Of a stretch of DNA of 64,000 nt, positions 33,295 to 44,540 are shown one piece after another (positions within the stretch are counted from its first letter, which is position 1; each line of letters opens with the position of its first letter). The translations under genes were made by a program, and so were the position numbers. Source of the stretch: Pollenia angustigena (Eukaryota > Arthropoda > Insecta > Diptera > Polleniidae). The notes beneath the pieces are model-generated. The model saw only the letters and a list, made by a program, of their open reading frames with translations, did no database searches and was not told where the DNA came from. The stretch covers positions 160,454,511-160,518,510 of the forward strand of contig OV884059.1 in NCBI GenBank assembly GCA_930367215.1. Direction: 5' to 3'.

Positions 33295-33684
33295 AGGCTT
33301 TATAAAAAAAATAAGCAAATTAGTATAGAAAAATGTTTGGCAAATATTTCACGAAAAAAACGTGGCCAACTGGTAAACTAAAATAAAACTTTAAAATTTA
33401 TTTTCATTATGATACCACATCTTGCAAAGAAAATATTAAAATAGTTTTTGCTATGCCTATCAGTTTTATTAGTTTAATTTTGTAATATCAAGATCATGTT
33501 AAATCACACTTACTATTTACAAAAGTAGTGGTTACGACTATGTGGCAAAAAATTGTATAAGTGTGACCATAGCTTTAGTATGTTTTAGTTGTTTATGTTT
33601 TTGGCTTAAGTATTGTTTATCGTAAATTCTGTAAAATTTAAGTGTTGGAATGCAACTGAATGTTGTGTCGGCTATAAACTTTAA

Positions 33685-33799
33685 CTGCCGTATTCATAAA
33701 AAATAAAATAAGCTTGAAATGTGCTTTAAGGCAAAATTTTCATACAAATTTTTCTTAAAAAACATACCAAACCATTTTAATTTATTATGAATACGGCAG
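33685..33799. mobile_element. 115-bp MITE with CTGCCGTATTCATAA ends, TAA duplication
   Basis: CTGCCGTATTCATAA and its complement TTATGAATACGGCAG are exact ends, with TAA on both sides. Related but diverged GTATTCATAAA sequences with an ATTTTCTATGAAAAT block occur near 15395 and 62680. The size and 3-bp duplication suggest a PIF/Harbinger-type MITE. Confidence 0.7.
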
Positions 33800-34296
33800 T
33801 AAGAGTTTCTCCAGAAAAACTCACTTTTTCGACTTAGCATGTTTTGAAATCGGGGACTACTTTTCAGTATTATTACTTCAATAAATTTTTCCCAAAATGA
33901 TTAAGTTGCTGTTCGTATTTAATCGAGAATATTTTGTTCTATATATCATAATTTCCCCAGGAACCATGCAATTTTTTGTAGTAAACATATAAAAGTATTT
34001 TTGTTTTATTTGGTGCAAGCTATTGGTATTTAAGAATCACTACCGGCTTCATAAAAAAACTGCACAAATCCTCTTTAAAATTCCATAAATTTTATTAACC
34101 GTTTAAAAAAAAAAAAAAACAAAAGTACCGCAGTGCATAAAGAGTATTAAAGGGAAACAGCAATATTTATATAGAAAAATAGTAACTAAATCCGAAAAAT
34201 AACGATGTAAATTAAAAGAAAATGTTTGGCTAATTAATGTTTCTTTTTTTTTAAATAGTTTGAAAAAAAGCGACTATCCGCCACAGTGTCCAACGC
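33800..34296. other. AT-rich stretch, nothing assigned
   Basis: No gene is recognised; an A run lies near 34109-34122. Confidence 0.5.
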
Positions 34297-34304
34297 ATAT
34301 GTAG

Positions 34305-34907
34305 CAGAGATCAGCAATGAATCGTTTTTTCGCTACTCATACTGACTCATGCAATTGTAAGTATAAGTGCGTAGAAATCATTTAAACTAAACTACTCTGA
34401 TTCACACATACTCACAAGAGAAATATTTATGAGTGCGACGTCGACATTATACGCATACTCATAAATGACCTCAGCTTGATTTATAATTTCAAGAAAATAC
34501 TTACAATACTCACAATGATTCAAATCATTATCTCATCCATTTACCGTTTTAACACAACAGAGAAAACACACAACATAATAATCAGCGCTGCCAGATAAAT
34601 TTGCCGAAAAATCGCCTACTTCATACATGTTACTTTAGTAAACTGCAATTGCCAAATAGTCACTTTGCTATTTCGGGGACAAATCTGGCAGCCTCGCATT
34701 TTGCTTCGCCTATACAATTTGAGTTGAGTAGATTCTAAATCAAACACTTCAAATGTTGTTAAATATGAGTACGATGAATAAAATGAAACTTTTGAGTGAA
34801 TATGAGTTTAAATCACATTGGAATAAGTATGAGTGTGTATAAGTAGAAGAATTTATGAGTCATGATTTAGCTCTACTCACTTTTTCACTACTCATTGCTG
34901 ATCTCTG
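34305..34907. mobile_element. Non-autonomous hAT, 603 bp, 8-bp duplication
   Basis: The terminal repeats are CAGAGATCAGCAATGA and their exact complement. The flanks carry a perfect ATATGTAG duplication (34297-34304, 34908-34915). TACTCAT/ATGAGTA words recur many times in the subterminal regions in both orientations. There is no transposase. A 104-bp CTGCCAG element lies inside. Confidence 0.85.
34588..34691. mobile_element. 104-bp element with CTGCCAGAT ends, nested in the hAT
   Basis: CTGCCAGATAAATTTG at the left and the complement of CTGCCAGATTTG at the right correspond to the two ends of the composite at 3875-8845, including the internal TAGCAAAGTG block. It is probably a minimal deletion derivative. 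Confidence 0.6.
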
Positions 34908-35154
34908 ATATGTAGGGATGAAACGATACGAGTAAATACAAGTACATATTCGATGCTTTTATATAAGTACCAAGTATATTTGTAATCGATACTTAGCAAC
35001 CGAGTACCAAGTAGTATAGGTAAAAAAATACGCGGTATCGGTCAAAAGTAATCGTTTCACTTCGGTGTTGAAATTAATCTTAAAATTTTTATTATTTTCT
35101 AAAGCTGGAATAGCAGTAACGGTATCAAGAAACCGTTTGACCAGTAAACACCTA

Positions 35155-35610
35155 AAAACCACATATCGTCTGGGTCCATTTCCTCAATTTCTGGCTATAG
35201 GAAGTCCATTATCATCTCGTGATAGCGAACGCCACTTACGGTAATTGCATGGCCGACCTCATTTTCGAAGAAATACGGCCCAATAACGCCGTCACCGCAG
35301 AATTAACTAGGCGAGCATGCATATATGTTTTCCCATTGCCTTCAGACCACTCGGTTGTTGCAATTTTCGCCAAATTCTCTCGATTGTGGAAACATTTGGT
35401 CGATTATGCTGACCAGAAAAATCACGAAGTGCACAAAATGCATTTTAATTGAACGCCCATTTTCGTTAAAGTTTGCTCAAATGTGTACCTCTCAATGATA
35501 GAAATTGTTAAATACTGAAACAAAGAAAGGTCAATTTAACTTGTGCAAAAAACTTGACGTTACGGTGACTCACAGTTATCGTAGACTATGGTTTTACCAC
35601 CCTATATTAT
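35155..35610 (-). pseudogene. Mariner-like transposase relic (DUF4817-type), copy 2
   Basis: On the minus strand from about 35610, a GGGTGGTAAAACCATAGTC end is followed by the GTGAGTCACCGTAACGTCAA block shared with the 1.77-kb copy. Coding remnants follow in shifted frames: LRDFSGQHNRPN-like, a FGENCN block, GPYFFENEVG and RYHEMIMDFL, then EIEEMDPDDMWF. The last phrase is the usual lead-in to the catalytic FQQDGA motif, but the copy stops there. It is truncated, with stops and frameshifts. The plus-strand frame at 35219-35452 is its shadow. Confidence 0.7.
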
Positions 35611-36182
35611 ATATTTATCAATTTAAAAATAAAATACATTTTACATTTACATTTAAAAAAAAAATCATAGTGAAATTGTTGTTTTCTGGAATAAAAGGTA
35701 AATAAAAGCGGCTCATACACTTGCAATATAATTGCTCAATTTTTCGAAGGTGGTAAATATATTGGCAACAATCAAGAGACTTTTGATTTTTATATAGCAC
35801 AACGAAAAGAAAGTGAAATGTTTTGGCAACATTTTACAATGCTGTTTATGTTATTTCTATAGGTTATGTTTACCTTTTTATTAAATGAAAGTTCAACAAT
35901 ATTTAAATTGAACCCATTGTGCGACTTATTGCATAATATAGGACCAAATGGCAATAATATGGCGTATTTCATATACAATAATATTGCAAGTATATGGGCC
36001 ACTTTAAATTTTGTTTCCTAAGATAAAAAAGATTGGTACTTGGTGGTAACTAAAAGTGGTCTCAATCTTTACAATTTTTGCTTTGCACAAAAATTCTAAT
36101 AGGTCGTAGTTCTTATTGTATTGTTTAGTACTTAAAGACTTAAAGACGTTTTTAAATGCTGCTTTCTATTCTTTTATGATAC

Positions 36183-36290
36183 AAACCGATACAAGAACCG
36201 ATACAAGTAAGTATCGATACTTCCTTTCTATACTTAGTAGGTATCGATACTTTACGAGCGATACCACATCGAGTAAAAGTATCGATACCT
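36183..36290. repeat. Cluster of GTATCGATAC / CCGATAC words
   Basis: Several near-tandem units (ACCGATACAAG, GTATCGATACTT, GTATCGATACC) lie within about 110 bp. Similar words (GAAACGATACGAG, GTAATCGATACTTAG, CGGTATCGG) occur at 34920-35040. They may be the subterminal regions of one hAT-like element now holding the mariner relic, but no clear terminal pair was found. Confidence 0.4.
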
Positions 36291-36300
36291 TAGAGCAACG

Positions 36301-37397
36301 ATCATCACGATATGCCCCCGGGGGCCGAGCACTTTTCGTGAATTTCACACACACAACACGAAGGTTAACGAAACAATTGTAAAAAGCCATAATTTTAAAA
36401 GACAATAACAAAACACATAGCTAATGTCTCAAACGAGTAAATTTATTTTCCCCTCTTTGCACTCACCACTACATACACATATTTAACTGTCTCTCTTTGT
36501 GATGACCGCCAGGGCTGTCAAATCGATTTTGACCTTTTTAGCCAAATTCAATATCAAAAATCGCCAAAACCTTTATTTTTAACTTTTTGACAATAAAATA
36601 TAGATGTTTCAAATTATTAAAAATATTTTTCATTAATCTTAAAAAATAAATTCGTTCCAAGTCGCTAAAATCCGCCAAAAATTTTAAAAAATTCGCCATA
36701 ATATATATTCTGTTTAGTTTTTATTTAGAACCAAGTAAAAATGATTAGTGAAGACAAAACAGGAACATTGCGCTATTAAATAGTTAATGGTAGTCTACTA
36801 AAAGCAGCAAAGAAAGAATTTTTGTGATAAGTATTAAACAAATATTGGATATATGTATGTATGTAGTGGAGTTCTATTATATATCTAAAACGCTATACAC
36901 TTCAGCGCCAAAACTCCCTTTTGTCTTCTTTTTTGAAATACATTGTAAGTGAAATAATGTTTTCAACGAAGGTACACAAGAAGTGCATCATGTAGTATTA
37001 ACATTCGTATAGTAATTTATAACTCATAACACCGCGTCAAGAACTGCATTCTATTTAGAAGGAGAGTTTTAGTGAAGTTCGTTATTGAAAATACATTTTC
37101 AACACAGTCATTACTAGTTGGATTTCGCACCGTATAATGAACAGCCAAAGCAAGTACTTTAAAATGGTACGTACCTGACGTGTCCTAGTAGCTATAGACT
37201 GATTTAAATAAGATGGAATATCATCCAATTACAAACGGTAATTTTGTCCATTGTCTTTCATAAACAACCAAAAGTATGTTACGATTCATTAATATCTTTA
37301 ATAACAACAAATTTTGTTTGTGATAATAATTTGCCACATTTAATAATGGCGAAATGTTCGTAAACTTGAAATAGGTATATTCATGCTTTATTAATTT
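36301..37397. other. Intergenic stretch
   Basis: A GC palindrome GCCCCCGGGGGC lies near 36315. CAGGGCTGTCAAATCGATTT near 36511 looks like one end of a hAT-type element with no partner found. No gene is recognised. Confidence 0.4.
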
Positions 37398-37860
37398 TTA
37401 TACCCTCCACCACAATTAGTTTTGAAGAGGGTATATTAAGTTTGTCATTCCGAGTGAAACTTTTTTATTATTCATCTCAGACCCCATAAAGTATATATAT
37501 TCTGGGTCCTTGAGTAATTCTAAGCCGATTTAGCCATGTCCGTCTGTCTGTCCGTCTGTTGAAAACACGCTCACTTTCGAACAACTCAAAAGAAATGAAC
37601 AACCTTGGTGCCAAATTGCTTGTAGTTATCCTAAGCAGTTTGGGATTGAAATCCAGCAAAATCGGTTCAGTAGGACCAGAGCTATGAATCAAAATGTGGA
37701 ACCACCACCTAAAAAAATTGATAATTTTGTTACAAAAAATAACATAAATGCTGGAACAAGGCACGGAATGAGATAAGATTTTGCAAAAATTTGTTTTATT
37801 TGACTGGAAATTACGCTGTTAAATTTCGTGAAGATCCGTCCATAATTTACCCTAAGCCTT
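37398..37860. repeat. Dispersed ATACCCTCCACCA repeat, partial copy
   Basis: ATACCCTCCACCACAATTAG, the ATTATTCATCTCAGACCCCAT block, CGATTTAGCCATGTCC, a (GTCT)n-like run and AAATCGGTTCAGTAGGACC follow the order of the 27030 copy. The 106-codon frame at 37791-38111 begins inside this repeat and has no domain. Confidence 0.65.
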
Positions 37861-38234
37861 TATTGTTTATGTGTTACATTATTGTACTTATTTTATTGTT
37901 TTATAACAGTCATTCAAATAATGCACATCGTGCTTTGTTATTTATGCCATCGTTAGCTTCGTTTTTTAATAAAGATATTTGTGTGTTCGGTGCGACAATG
38001 ATTGTTTTGATAAAGAAAAAAAAAAATACAAACAAAAAAGCCAGAAATCAAGCAATCATTACTCATGTATTCATTCAGCAGTTGCTATGTAGTACAAGAA
38101 AAAAAAATTGAAATGAAACTAAGCGCACATGTGTAGGTACAAACAATTTCCATAGAAACAGAAGGCTTTTTTTATCATCTTAAAAAGTACAGTAGTTCTG
38201 TATGTACAGTGTATTCTTGTTATTGTTGTTTTTA

Positions 38235-38325
38235 TTGTTGTTAATTTTAACAATGCGTCTCATCGAGTGGTTTATTGTTGTTATTGTTGTTAATGTTAAC
38301 AAAGCGTCTCATCGAGTGGACAATG
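38235..38325 (+). repeat. Imperfect tandem duplication, about 50 bp unit
   Basis: TTGTTGTTAATTTTAACAAT then GCGTCTCATCGAGTGG is repeated as TTGTTGTTAATGTTAACAAA then the same 16 bp. Confidence 0.75.
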
Positions 38326-39414
38326 ACTACTTGAATGCAAAAGTATAATAATGTGTTCCTTTTGAATTTACACAGTTGTGTAATATTGCGTGCGCAACAA
38401 AAATGCAAAGAAAGCACTTTTAATAAAAAACGAATACATGCAAAAATCAAATGTGTACGAAACGTTGTAAAAATTACCAACGTTGAACTTTGTTTTGCAA
38501 GCAAAGAGTGAATGTAAATTTGAGCGTATGAATAAATCAAGAAAAATAGTGATTTTGCAGTTCTCTGGTCTTTATACAGAGTCATTATCCGTTTTTACCC
38601 TACGATGAAATTAAAAAAAACAAATTATTCTTAGAAAATTAACACCCAATTGAAAATTAACACGATGATTTTAAAATAATGTCTACAAAAAAGACATGAA
38701 TCGTATTCTCTGTGTTTCTTTTTTGACATTCCTCTTGACACTCATTTGTTTTTTTAATAAATGTTTTATTCTTATTTCAAAGTGACAAGGGCTTATTAAA
38801 ATATAGAAATATTAAAATATTTTTTAACAAAAAAAAATCAATACATATCGCAATTATGTGGAATAACTAAATTTTAAATATTTTTATAAGAAAATAAGAA
38901 ATTAGAAAAAATCAACTCTGACTGCAATAAAAAGAAACATGGTGAAAATGTAACAAGTTTTTGGATGTTTCTTAAAAAAAGAAAGTTTGGTGTAAGTAAA
39001 ACGTCGAGAATATATTTAATCTTAATATTATTTTTGAGCAACCCTGTGAAACAATATTTCACATTAAAATTTTGACGTTTTCAACATTCACATATTTGTA
39101 AAATTTTATTTATGCAGCAAAGCATATCTATGTAAAGGTGCCTGTCTGCAGATCTTCCACATGTATACATTTTTTGACTAACATTTTAAAATAAAGTTTG
39201 TTCACCTTACAGGTGTATAAGTTTAATGACAACAGATTTAAAACACTGAGAAAGTGGCAGAATGATGAAACTGGATGTCGCTTTACATCACACAGAACAT
39301 GGCAACGAATTTAAATGAATAACAAAACGCAAATAAACACATCTGTATATGTATGTATGTATTAAGGTGGACCCTTAATGTACACGTATAAACATGCATA
39401 TGTACCCAGCGGGA

Positions 39415-39732
39415 AAAAGAAGGAGTACCGATGCCTTCTAAAAGGCCTCTGTACTCCTTCTTTTGGATAAACAAGGGCGGCTCTCTCCATTCCATACTCA
39501 TATCTTTTTTACACACGTTGTCTTTGCGGGGTACCCATTCCGCTCTCGCTTCTTTCGCAGTTGCATATGGTAATGGGATCGAAAAAAAAATAATTCTTCT
39601 GGTTGTGCAAATAAACAACCAATTTTACTCCTTCTCTTCTCCGCTCTCATAGAAGAGCCGACACCTTCTATGAGGAGGTTAGCAGTTTAATAAGGCCTGA
39701 GGTGAAAAAGTCTTCTGAGTTTTCCCGCTGGG
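39415..39732. mobile_element. MITE with CCCAGCGGG ends, copy 3
   Basis: It starts CCCAGCGGGAAAAAGAAGGA and ends TTTTCCCGCTGGG, with TA on both sides. The interior shares CCTTCTAAAAGGCCTCTGTA and AATAAGGCCTGAGG with copy 1 (8-424). The frames at 39283-39652 overlap it on both strands and are shadows. Confidence 0.7.
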
Positions 39733-39784
39733 TAATCGTGGTGATATAACAGAAATATGTATTTATATACATATAGTTTAATTG

Positions 39785-41022
39785 GGATTTGTGGTACAAC
39801 TGTTCCAAATTTGGTACAACGAAATTTTATTGTTACACTGGTACAATTCATCGTTTTTTGGTACAATTTGAAAACAAATACCCCCGAAGTTCATCATTTC
39901 TTTAAAGTGGATTAACTCACTTTTTTCTTTTAAATAGTAAAATTTCTAATTACATACATATCTCCAGCCCTGACCAGGACTACTAAAAACATAAGTATAT
40001 GTACTCGTATCCCTGTACGAAGCCTGGGATCAATCAAGTGTTGTTGTTTTTGTATCAGCGAGACCTGAAGAACAGGTGTTGCTGGATTGGCAATCTTTGG
40101 TCAATTCTACGCGCCATTCTTGTCAATTTTTTGGTGAAGATGTTTAGTATACCGATAGACTCAATATCAATTTCTGAGTCGATTTAACGATGTCCCTTAA
40201 TTCCGGCTGGCTGGATGTCTTTCGATGACACCTTGGTCGAAAGATACGGGTCACAATTGAAAAGGTAATTTGATGTAATTTTGTAAATAGATTTCAATTC
40301 ATTGGCTCTAAGCCTACTGAAAATGGTGAGAATCGGTCCATAATTTCACGTGGTCTTCAAACAAACTTCTTTCCGGAATAGTGTTTGCGCCTATAAACAA
40401 TCTTATTAGGTTGGTAGTAAGAATAAATTTTGAATAAACTTATTGCAATTCAAATCATCTTACTTTATTTTATTAGAATTGATCCAAATTTAACGATAGC
40501 TCCCATACAAATACTACTCCCGAATAAAGCTTTTAATCCTAATAAATGTTGATATTGACCTAAAAATTGTCGACAGTAACTTCTTCGATAGCAACAATGC
40601 CTTGAAAAATATTGTGCTGGTAGGCCCAAATTGATCATAGCTCCCATGTAATCTTCCTTCCTAAAATCACTTAAGGGCAACCAAATCGTATATAGATGAA
40701 GATCTAAATAATATTCCGCACAAAGAACTTTCACATGAATTTTTACCTCTTGAAGTAATTTTGCTCTGGCAGATCCATGATTGCCCATGGGTCCCAAATA
40801 TAGTATACTCTAGAAATGTTTTCCTTATTAACTGTGGTGTGGGGTACCAAATGGCCGAGTTTAATCGACAATACTTTCTTTATTGTTTTATTGAATAAAA
40901 AGGTGCTATAAATTTTTACTATGTATGCTTTTTTATTTTATAGCCAGAATTTGGAACAATTTATGTCAATTTGGTCCAATTTTGCCATTGAGGCGGTACA
41001 ATTTAAGAATTGTCAAATCCCA
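39785..41022. repeat. Dispersed-repeat block between GGGATTTG inverted words
   Basis: GGGATTTGTGGTACAAC at the left and CAATTTAAGAATTGTCAAATCCC at the right are weak inverted ends with TGGTACAA repeats. The middle (about 40130-40800) is diverged dispersed repeat: CTGAGTCGATTTAACGATG, GAATCGGTCCATAATTTCACG, TTGCCCATGGGTCCCAAAT. It is non-coding. Confidence 0.4.
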
Positions 41023-41821
41023 ACCGTGATCTACAGTTAGCAGCAATAAAATAGTAAACAGAACTTATATAACTTTAAGAAATGGCAATGGGGAATATAA
41101 AATTTTGTTGCAACGACATCATAACTCAATAATCGTAAATGTTAACTTAACATCACTAAAGTATATAAATCAGGCGTTCTATGAAATGGGGCATATTTTT
41201 GTGAAGATATTGTAAACTCTACTCTTGAGAGAAGAATAAAATTTTTCGTTGCCATAAGGTTGTGTGTAAATTAAAGACTTTCAAGTATTTTTCTAAATGT
41301 CTAATATTCGTATGTTATGACGATGTTGCAGCAAATGAGTGATATTTGCTATGTAGCTACTGCGAAGCTACTTATCACATTTATGCTTGTGTGGGAAGCA
41401 GCAGAAAACGAATGACGCCCATCAACAAGCAATGATCTGCCCTGTGTCTCAACTGATTTGAATAACTTGACGAAATGACAACAAAGAAACAGCCGAACGT
41501 ACATTGTCAGAGACCACACGAAGAAGTACGCGTACATAGGATTTGCAAAAGTGCCCTTCACTACTGTAAAAAACAGTAATAAATTACGCAATTGCATTAA
41601 TATATTAGAGATGATCATTTTATTTAACTTCATTAAATTTGACTAAAAATAATACTTGAAAATAAATAATAGTTTCCAGTTCACAAAGTGTTCTAAAGTG
41701 TTAAGTACTTAGGTACGATTTGTCACACAAACCCATAGAATATATTGGAAAAATACGTTCAACATCAAGTCGATGTTACTAGCGCATTCTTTTATAATTT
41801 TCCCAATAAAAAATTTAGCTT

Positions 41822-42056
41822 TAAACGAAGCAGGTTTGTAAGCGAGAAATACAAGAGTTTCGCTTACCATCTTGCTTCCGGCAGGCATGAATTTTATATG
41901 GTGAGTTCCCACTTTGAAACAATACATTTTTGACATAAAAGGCGCTTTATTCAACGCGTATAAAAACTGGTGAACGAATCGTTTAGCTTTACACACTGAA
42001 TGTTTTGTTACACTTGTTTTTTTTTACTTTTCTTCCTTACAAACCTGCTTCGTAGT
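41822..42056. repeat. Inverted repeat CGAAGCAGGTTTGTAAG
   Basis: An exact 17-bp inverted pair lies at about 41827-41843 and 42037-42053, with AT-rich DNA between. It could be a small foldback or MITE. Confidence 0.45.
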
Positions 42057-42409
42057 AAGGGAATGCTGAGCACTTGAAATGTTAGTTTTTCTTTTATAAA
42101 ACTTGTTAAGCGTTCCTTCACTTCCTTTACTACATTTCTGTATGTCTTATTGCGTAGCACATAATTGTGCGCTTATTTTTTTAAATGTACCATTATTGCT
42201 TCGGAAAATGATAAATTTTTTTATTGGGATTAGTTCGCACAGAGTTCATCGGTTTCGCTTTTATTAAAATAAACATCCCGAAAATCCTAGCAAAAGCGAT
42301 AGCACTAGTACCATTTTAAATATTAGTTTTGTTTATTTTAAGTTACTTTAAAAATTTCAATTTTATTTTGATCTCCACTGTATACGATTGCAGTTATAAA
42401 TAATATTGG

Positions 42410-42775
42410 ACCACCTGTTCCATTTTGATAAAATGAACTACTCCATGGACTGGTCCGATGTAATGCAAGCATGGACCGTGTCATTGTTAAAAAGTGTTTG
42501 CAGTGAGACGACATGTCTTCGTTGTTTAACGATATGCTTTCGTTTTTAAACGACTTCAAATCCTCTTGAGTATACCCTGGAGTAGTTTTAAAACTACTCC
42601 TTTGTAGTTCAAAGCTGGGTTATATGGTGCTGCCCTAGGACACCGTAATGTTAAATAGACCATGTTTTTTCCATATGTTTGGCTTACTTTTGGACTAGTC
42701 CTAGTCCCTTGAGGGCTACTCTTTACACGCTTGTTTGGACTGGTCATATTATTTGCAGGGTACTTATCTGAGTGC
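42410..42775. repeat. Dispersed repeat family B, copy 2
   Basis: It matches 16326-16640 and extends further at its right end to TTGTTTGGACTGGTCATATT and TGCAGGGTAC. The frames at 42338-42801 are not shared with copy 1. Confidence 0.7.
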
Positions 42776-43572
42776 TGTAATAAAAATATGCTCGTATACA
42801 TGTATTTTTATGTATTTTTATACAAACAAAAACACACAAAAAAGTTTCTACACTAATAAACATTGGTTATAAAGACAATATGTGTAAAAGTATTGTTGAT
42901 TTTGTTTCTTTTCGGCGTGTCAGTCTGGGTGCATATTCCTGAATAATTTTCTGTATGCATCCAGCTTTTTAATTTTCTTTCTTTTTAGTTGTGGTGCAAT
43001 TGAGAACATGGGTTCAGATGGAGGATAGTCAAATCCCAAAAACTTGAATTTTTTCAAGCATTACGGCTGTCTTTTTCTTTTGCATGTAATTTAAAATCTG
43101 GGGAAAAGATTAACTATAACTGGCGCAACTTAAAAATAACTTGCTTTATAATTAATAATATTGTTTAACAGGCACTAAAGCTTTTATATAGTTTAACGAA
43201 ATATTATAATTCAAACGATTTTTTGATTTTTACCATAATATTTTTTTATTATATGTTCACCTTTACCATAATATAGTAAATAATTGCAAGATTCGGGCAT
43301 GATCTAGAATCTAGATGCCGAAACAAATTGGAATGAAATCGATCTCAATTATCTACCCAAATTATGAAGTATATTAGAAAGGAATATTTCTATGAACTTT
43401 CTTTACAGGCTCCTTTTCAAAATTTGGGAAATTCTAAATCCACTTCATTTTGAATTGTAGAACATTTTAATCTTTTTAACACATTTTTCAAATGTGATTT
43501 CTGAGTCAATTGGTGATTTTTGTATTAAGCTTTTGTTTGTTCCTGTTTTATGTTTTAATTTTATAATCCATG

Positions 43573-43640
43573 TTCGTAGCTCAGTTGACTAGAGCGCTAA
43601 AATAAAAAAGAATCAGAATTCAAAATTCAGGGCAGTAAAT
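43573..43640 (+). pseudogene. tRNA-like fragment (degenerate)
   Basis: TTCGTAGCTCAGTTGACTAG then AGCGCTAAAAT resembles the 5' half of a tRNA, with D-arm and A-box (TAGCTCAGTTG). A T-arm-like GAATTCAAAATTC follows about 30 nt later but lacks the B-box GGTTC. It is probably a tRNA pseudogene or SINE head. Confidence 0.4.
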
Positions 43641-44119
43641 GTTTTTTCATGTGTTCATGCTTCAATCATGTTTTTCTTTGCGTAAAAAGTGCACTCGTTC
43701 TAAATCCTTATAGGTAGGAAGTTAATTTAAGATTTAAGAACTTTGAGGATAAAACCAGTGTTGCCAAAACTTCGCGACCAATAATGGCAAAATTTACGGA
43801 AAAAAATGGATAAAAGTGGGCTAAAAATGGCTAAAAGCTTTTTTAAATAAAAACACATTAAAATTCAATAACAAAACAGAAAAAATTTAATTTAAAGTTG
43901 TTTACCATGAGTTAAGATCAATTTGTTAAATAAGAATAACATAAATTAATATTAAAATAAATTAATATTAAAAAATTAAAGCATCGAAAAATTCGATGTC
44001 GTTATTGTTCATCTCATAGGAAACACTCATTAGTTTTAAATAATTTGAAGGTAAATCATAATCTCGACAACATTTACCCATCCTTTTGAGTCCAGATCCA
44101 CACTTAAAAAAAATAAAAA

Positions 44120-44345
44120 AGTATAGTCGGTTAAACCCTACACCACGACCTTTGTACCAAATTTTATCAAATAATCTCTAAATTGCGACCTGTACTTTGC
44201 GCACAAGGTTAACATGGACAGCCAGCCAGCCCGACAAATATCGTTAATTCGACTCAGAAAGTGATTCTGAGTTAATCGGTATACGTAAAGGTGGGCTAAG
44301 GACTAATATTTTAAGGTGTTACAGACATCAGCACAAACGCATAAA
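44120..44345 (+). repeat. Fragment of the AGTATAGTCGG repeat inside the hAT
   Basis: It shares AGTATAGTCGGT, TTGCGACCTGTACTTTGCGC, ACAAGGTTA, GACAGCCAGCCAGCC, TCGACTCAGAAAGTGATT and AATATTTTAAGG with the full copy at 45640-46195. It lacks the middle half. Confidence 0.75.
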
Positions 44346-44390
44346 TATTTTATCAATATTTACAATATTGATAAAATCGAATTAACGGTT

Positions 44391-44540
44391 GCTTAATGTA
44401 ACATATTTCTCAAATTACTTTTAACTATGTTTACTTGGCCGAACACCCTCTCTACTTCAGCATTAGACCATGGAAGTTAGAGCAACATTAAAGGCAATTC
44501 TGAAATTTCTAAAACAATTTTGTTACAGCCTGCATGCCTT
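44391..44540 (-). pseudogene. hAT transposase remnant (dimerisation domain)
   Basis: The minus-strand frame contains LPWSNAEVERVFGQVNIVKS followed by NLRNML. This is the signature of the hAT C-terminal dimerisation domain (LP.SNA.VERVFS..N..K...RN). A diverged FWLQVF block precedes it in a shifted frame, with a stop just before LPWSN. Only the last part of the transposase survives and it is not functional. It confirms the hAT assignment made from the ends and the 8-bp duplication. Confidence 0.7.

Noticed and set aside
37791..38111. 106-codon open frame on the plus strand
   Set aside because: It starts inside a dispersed repeat, is AT-biased and lysine/asparagine-rich at the end, and shows no recognisable domain.
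38247..38585. 112-codon minus-strand frame
   Set aside because: It overlaps the tandem duplication at 38235 and ends in a repeat-encoded Asn run; no homology recognised.
39283..39652. Overlapping frames on both strands
   Set aside because: They read through the CCCAGCGGG MITE and are not conserved in its other copies.
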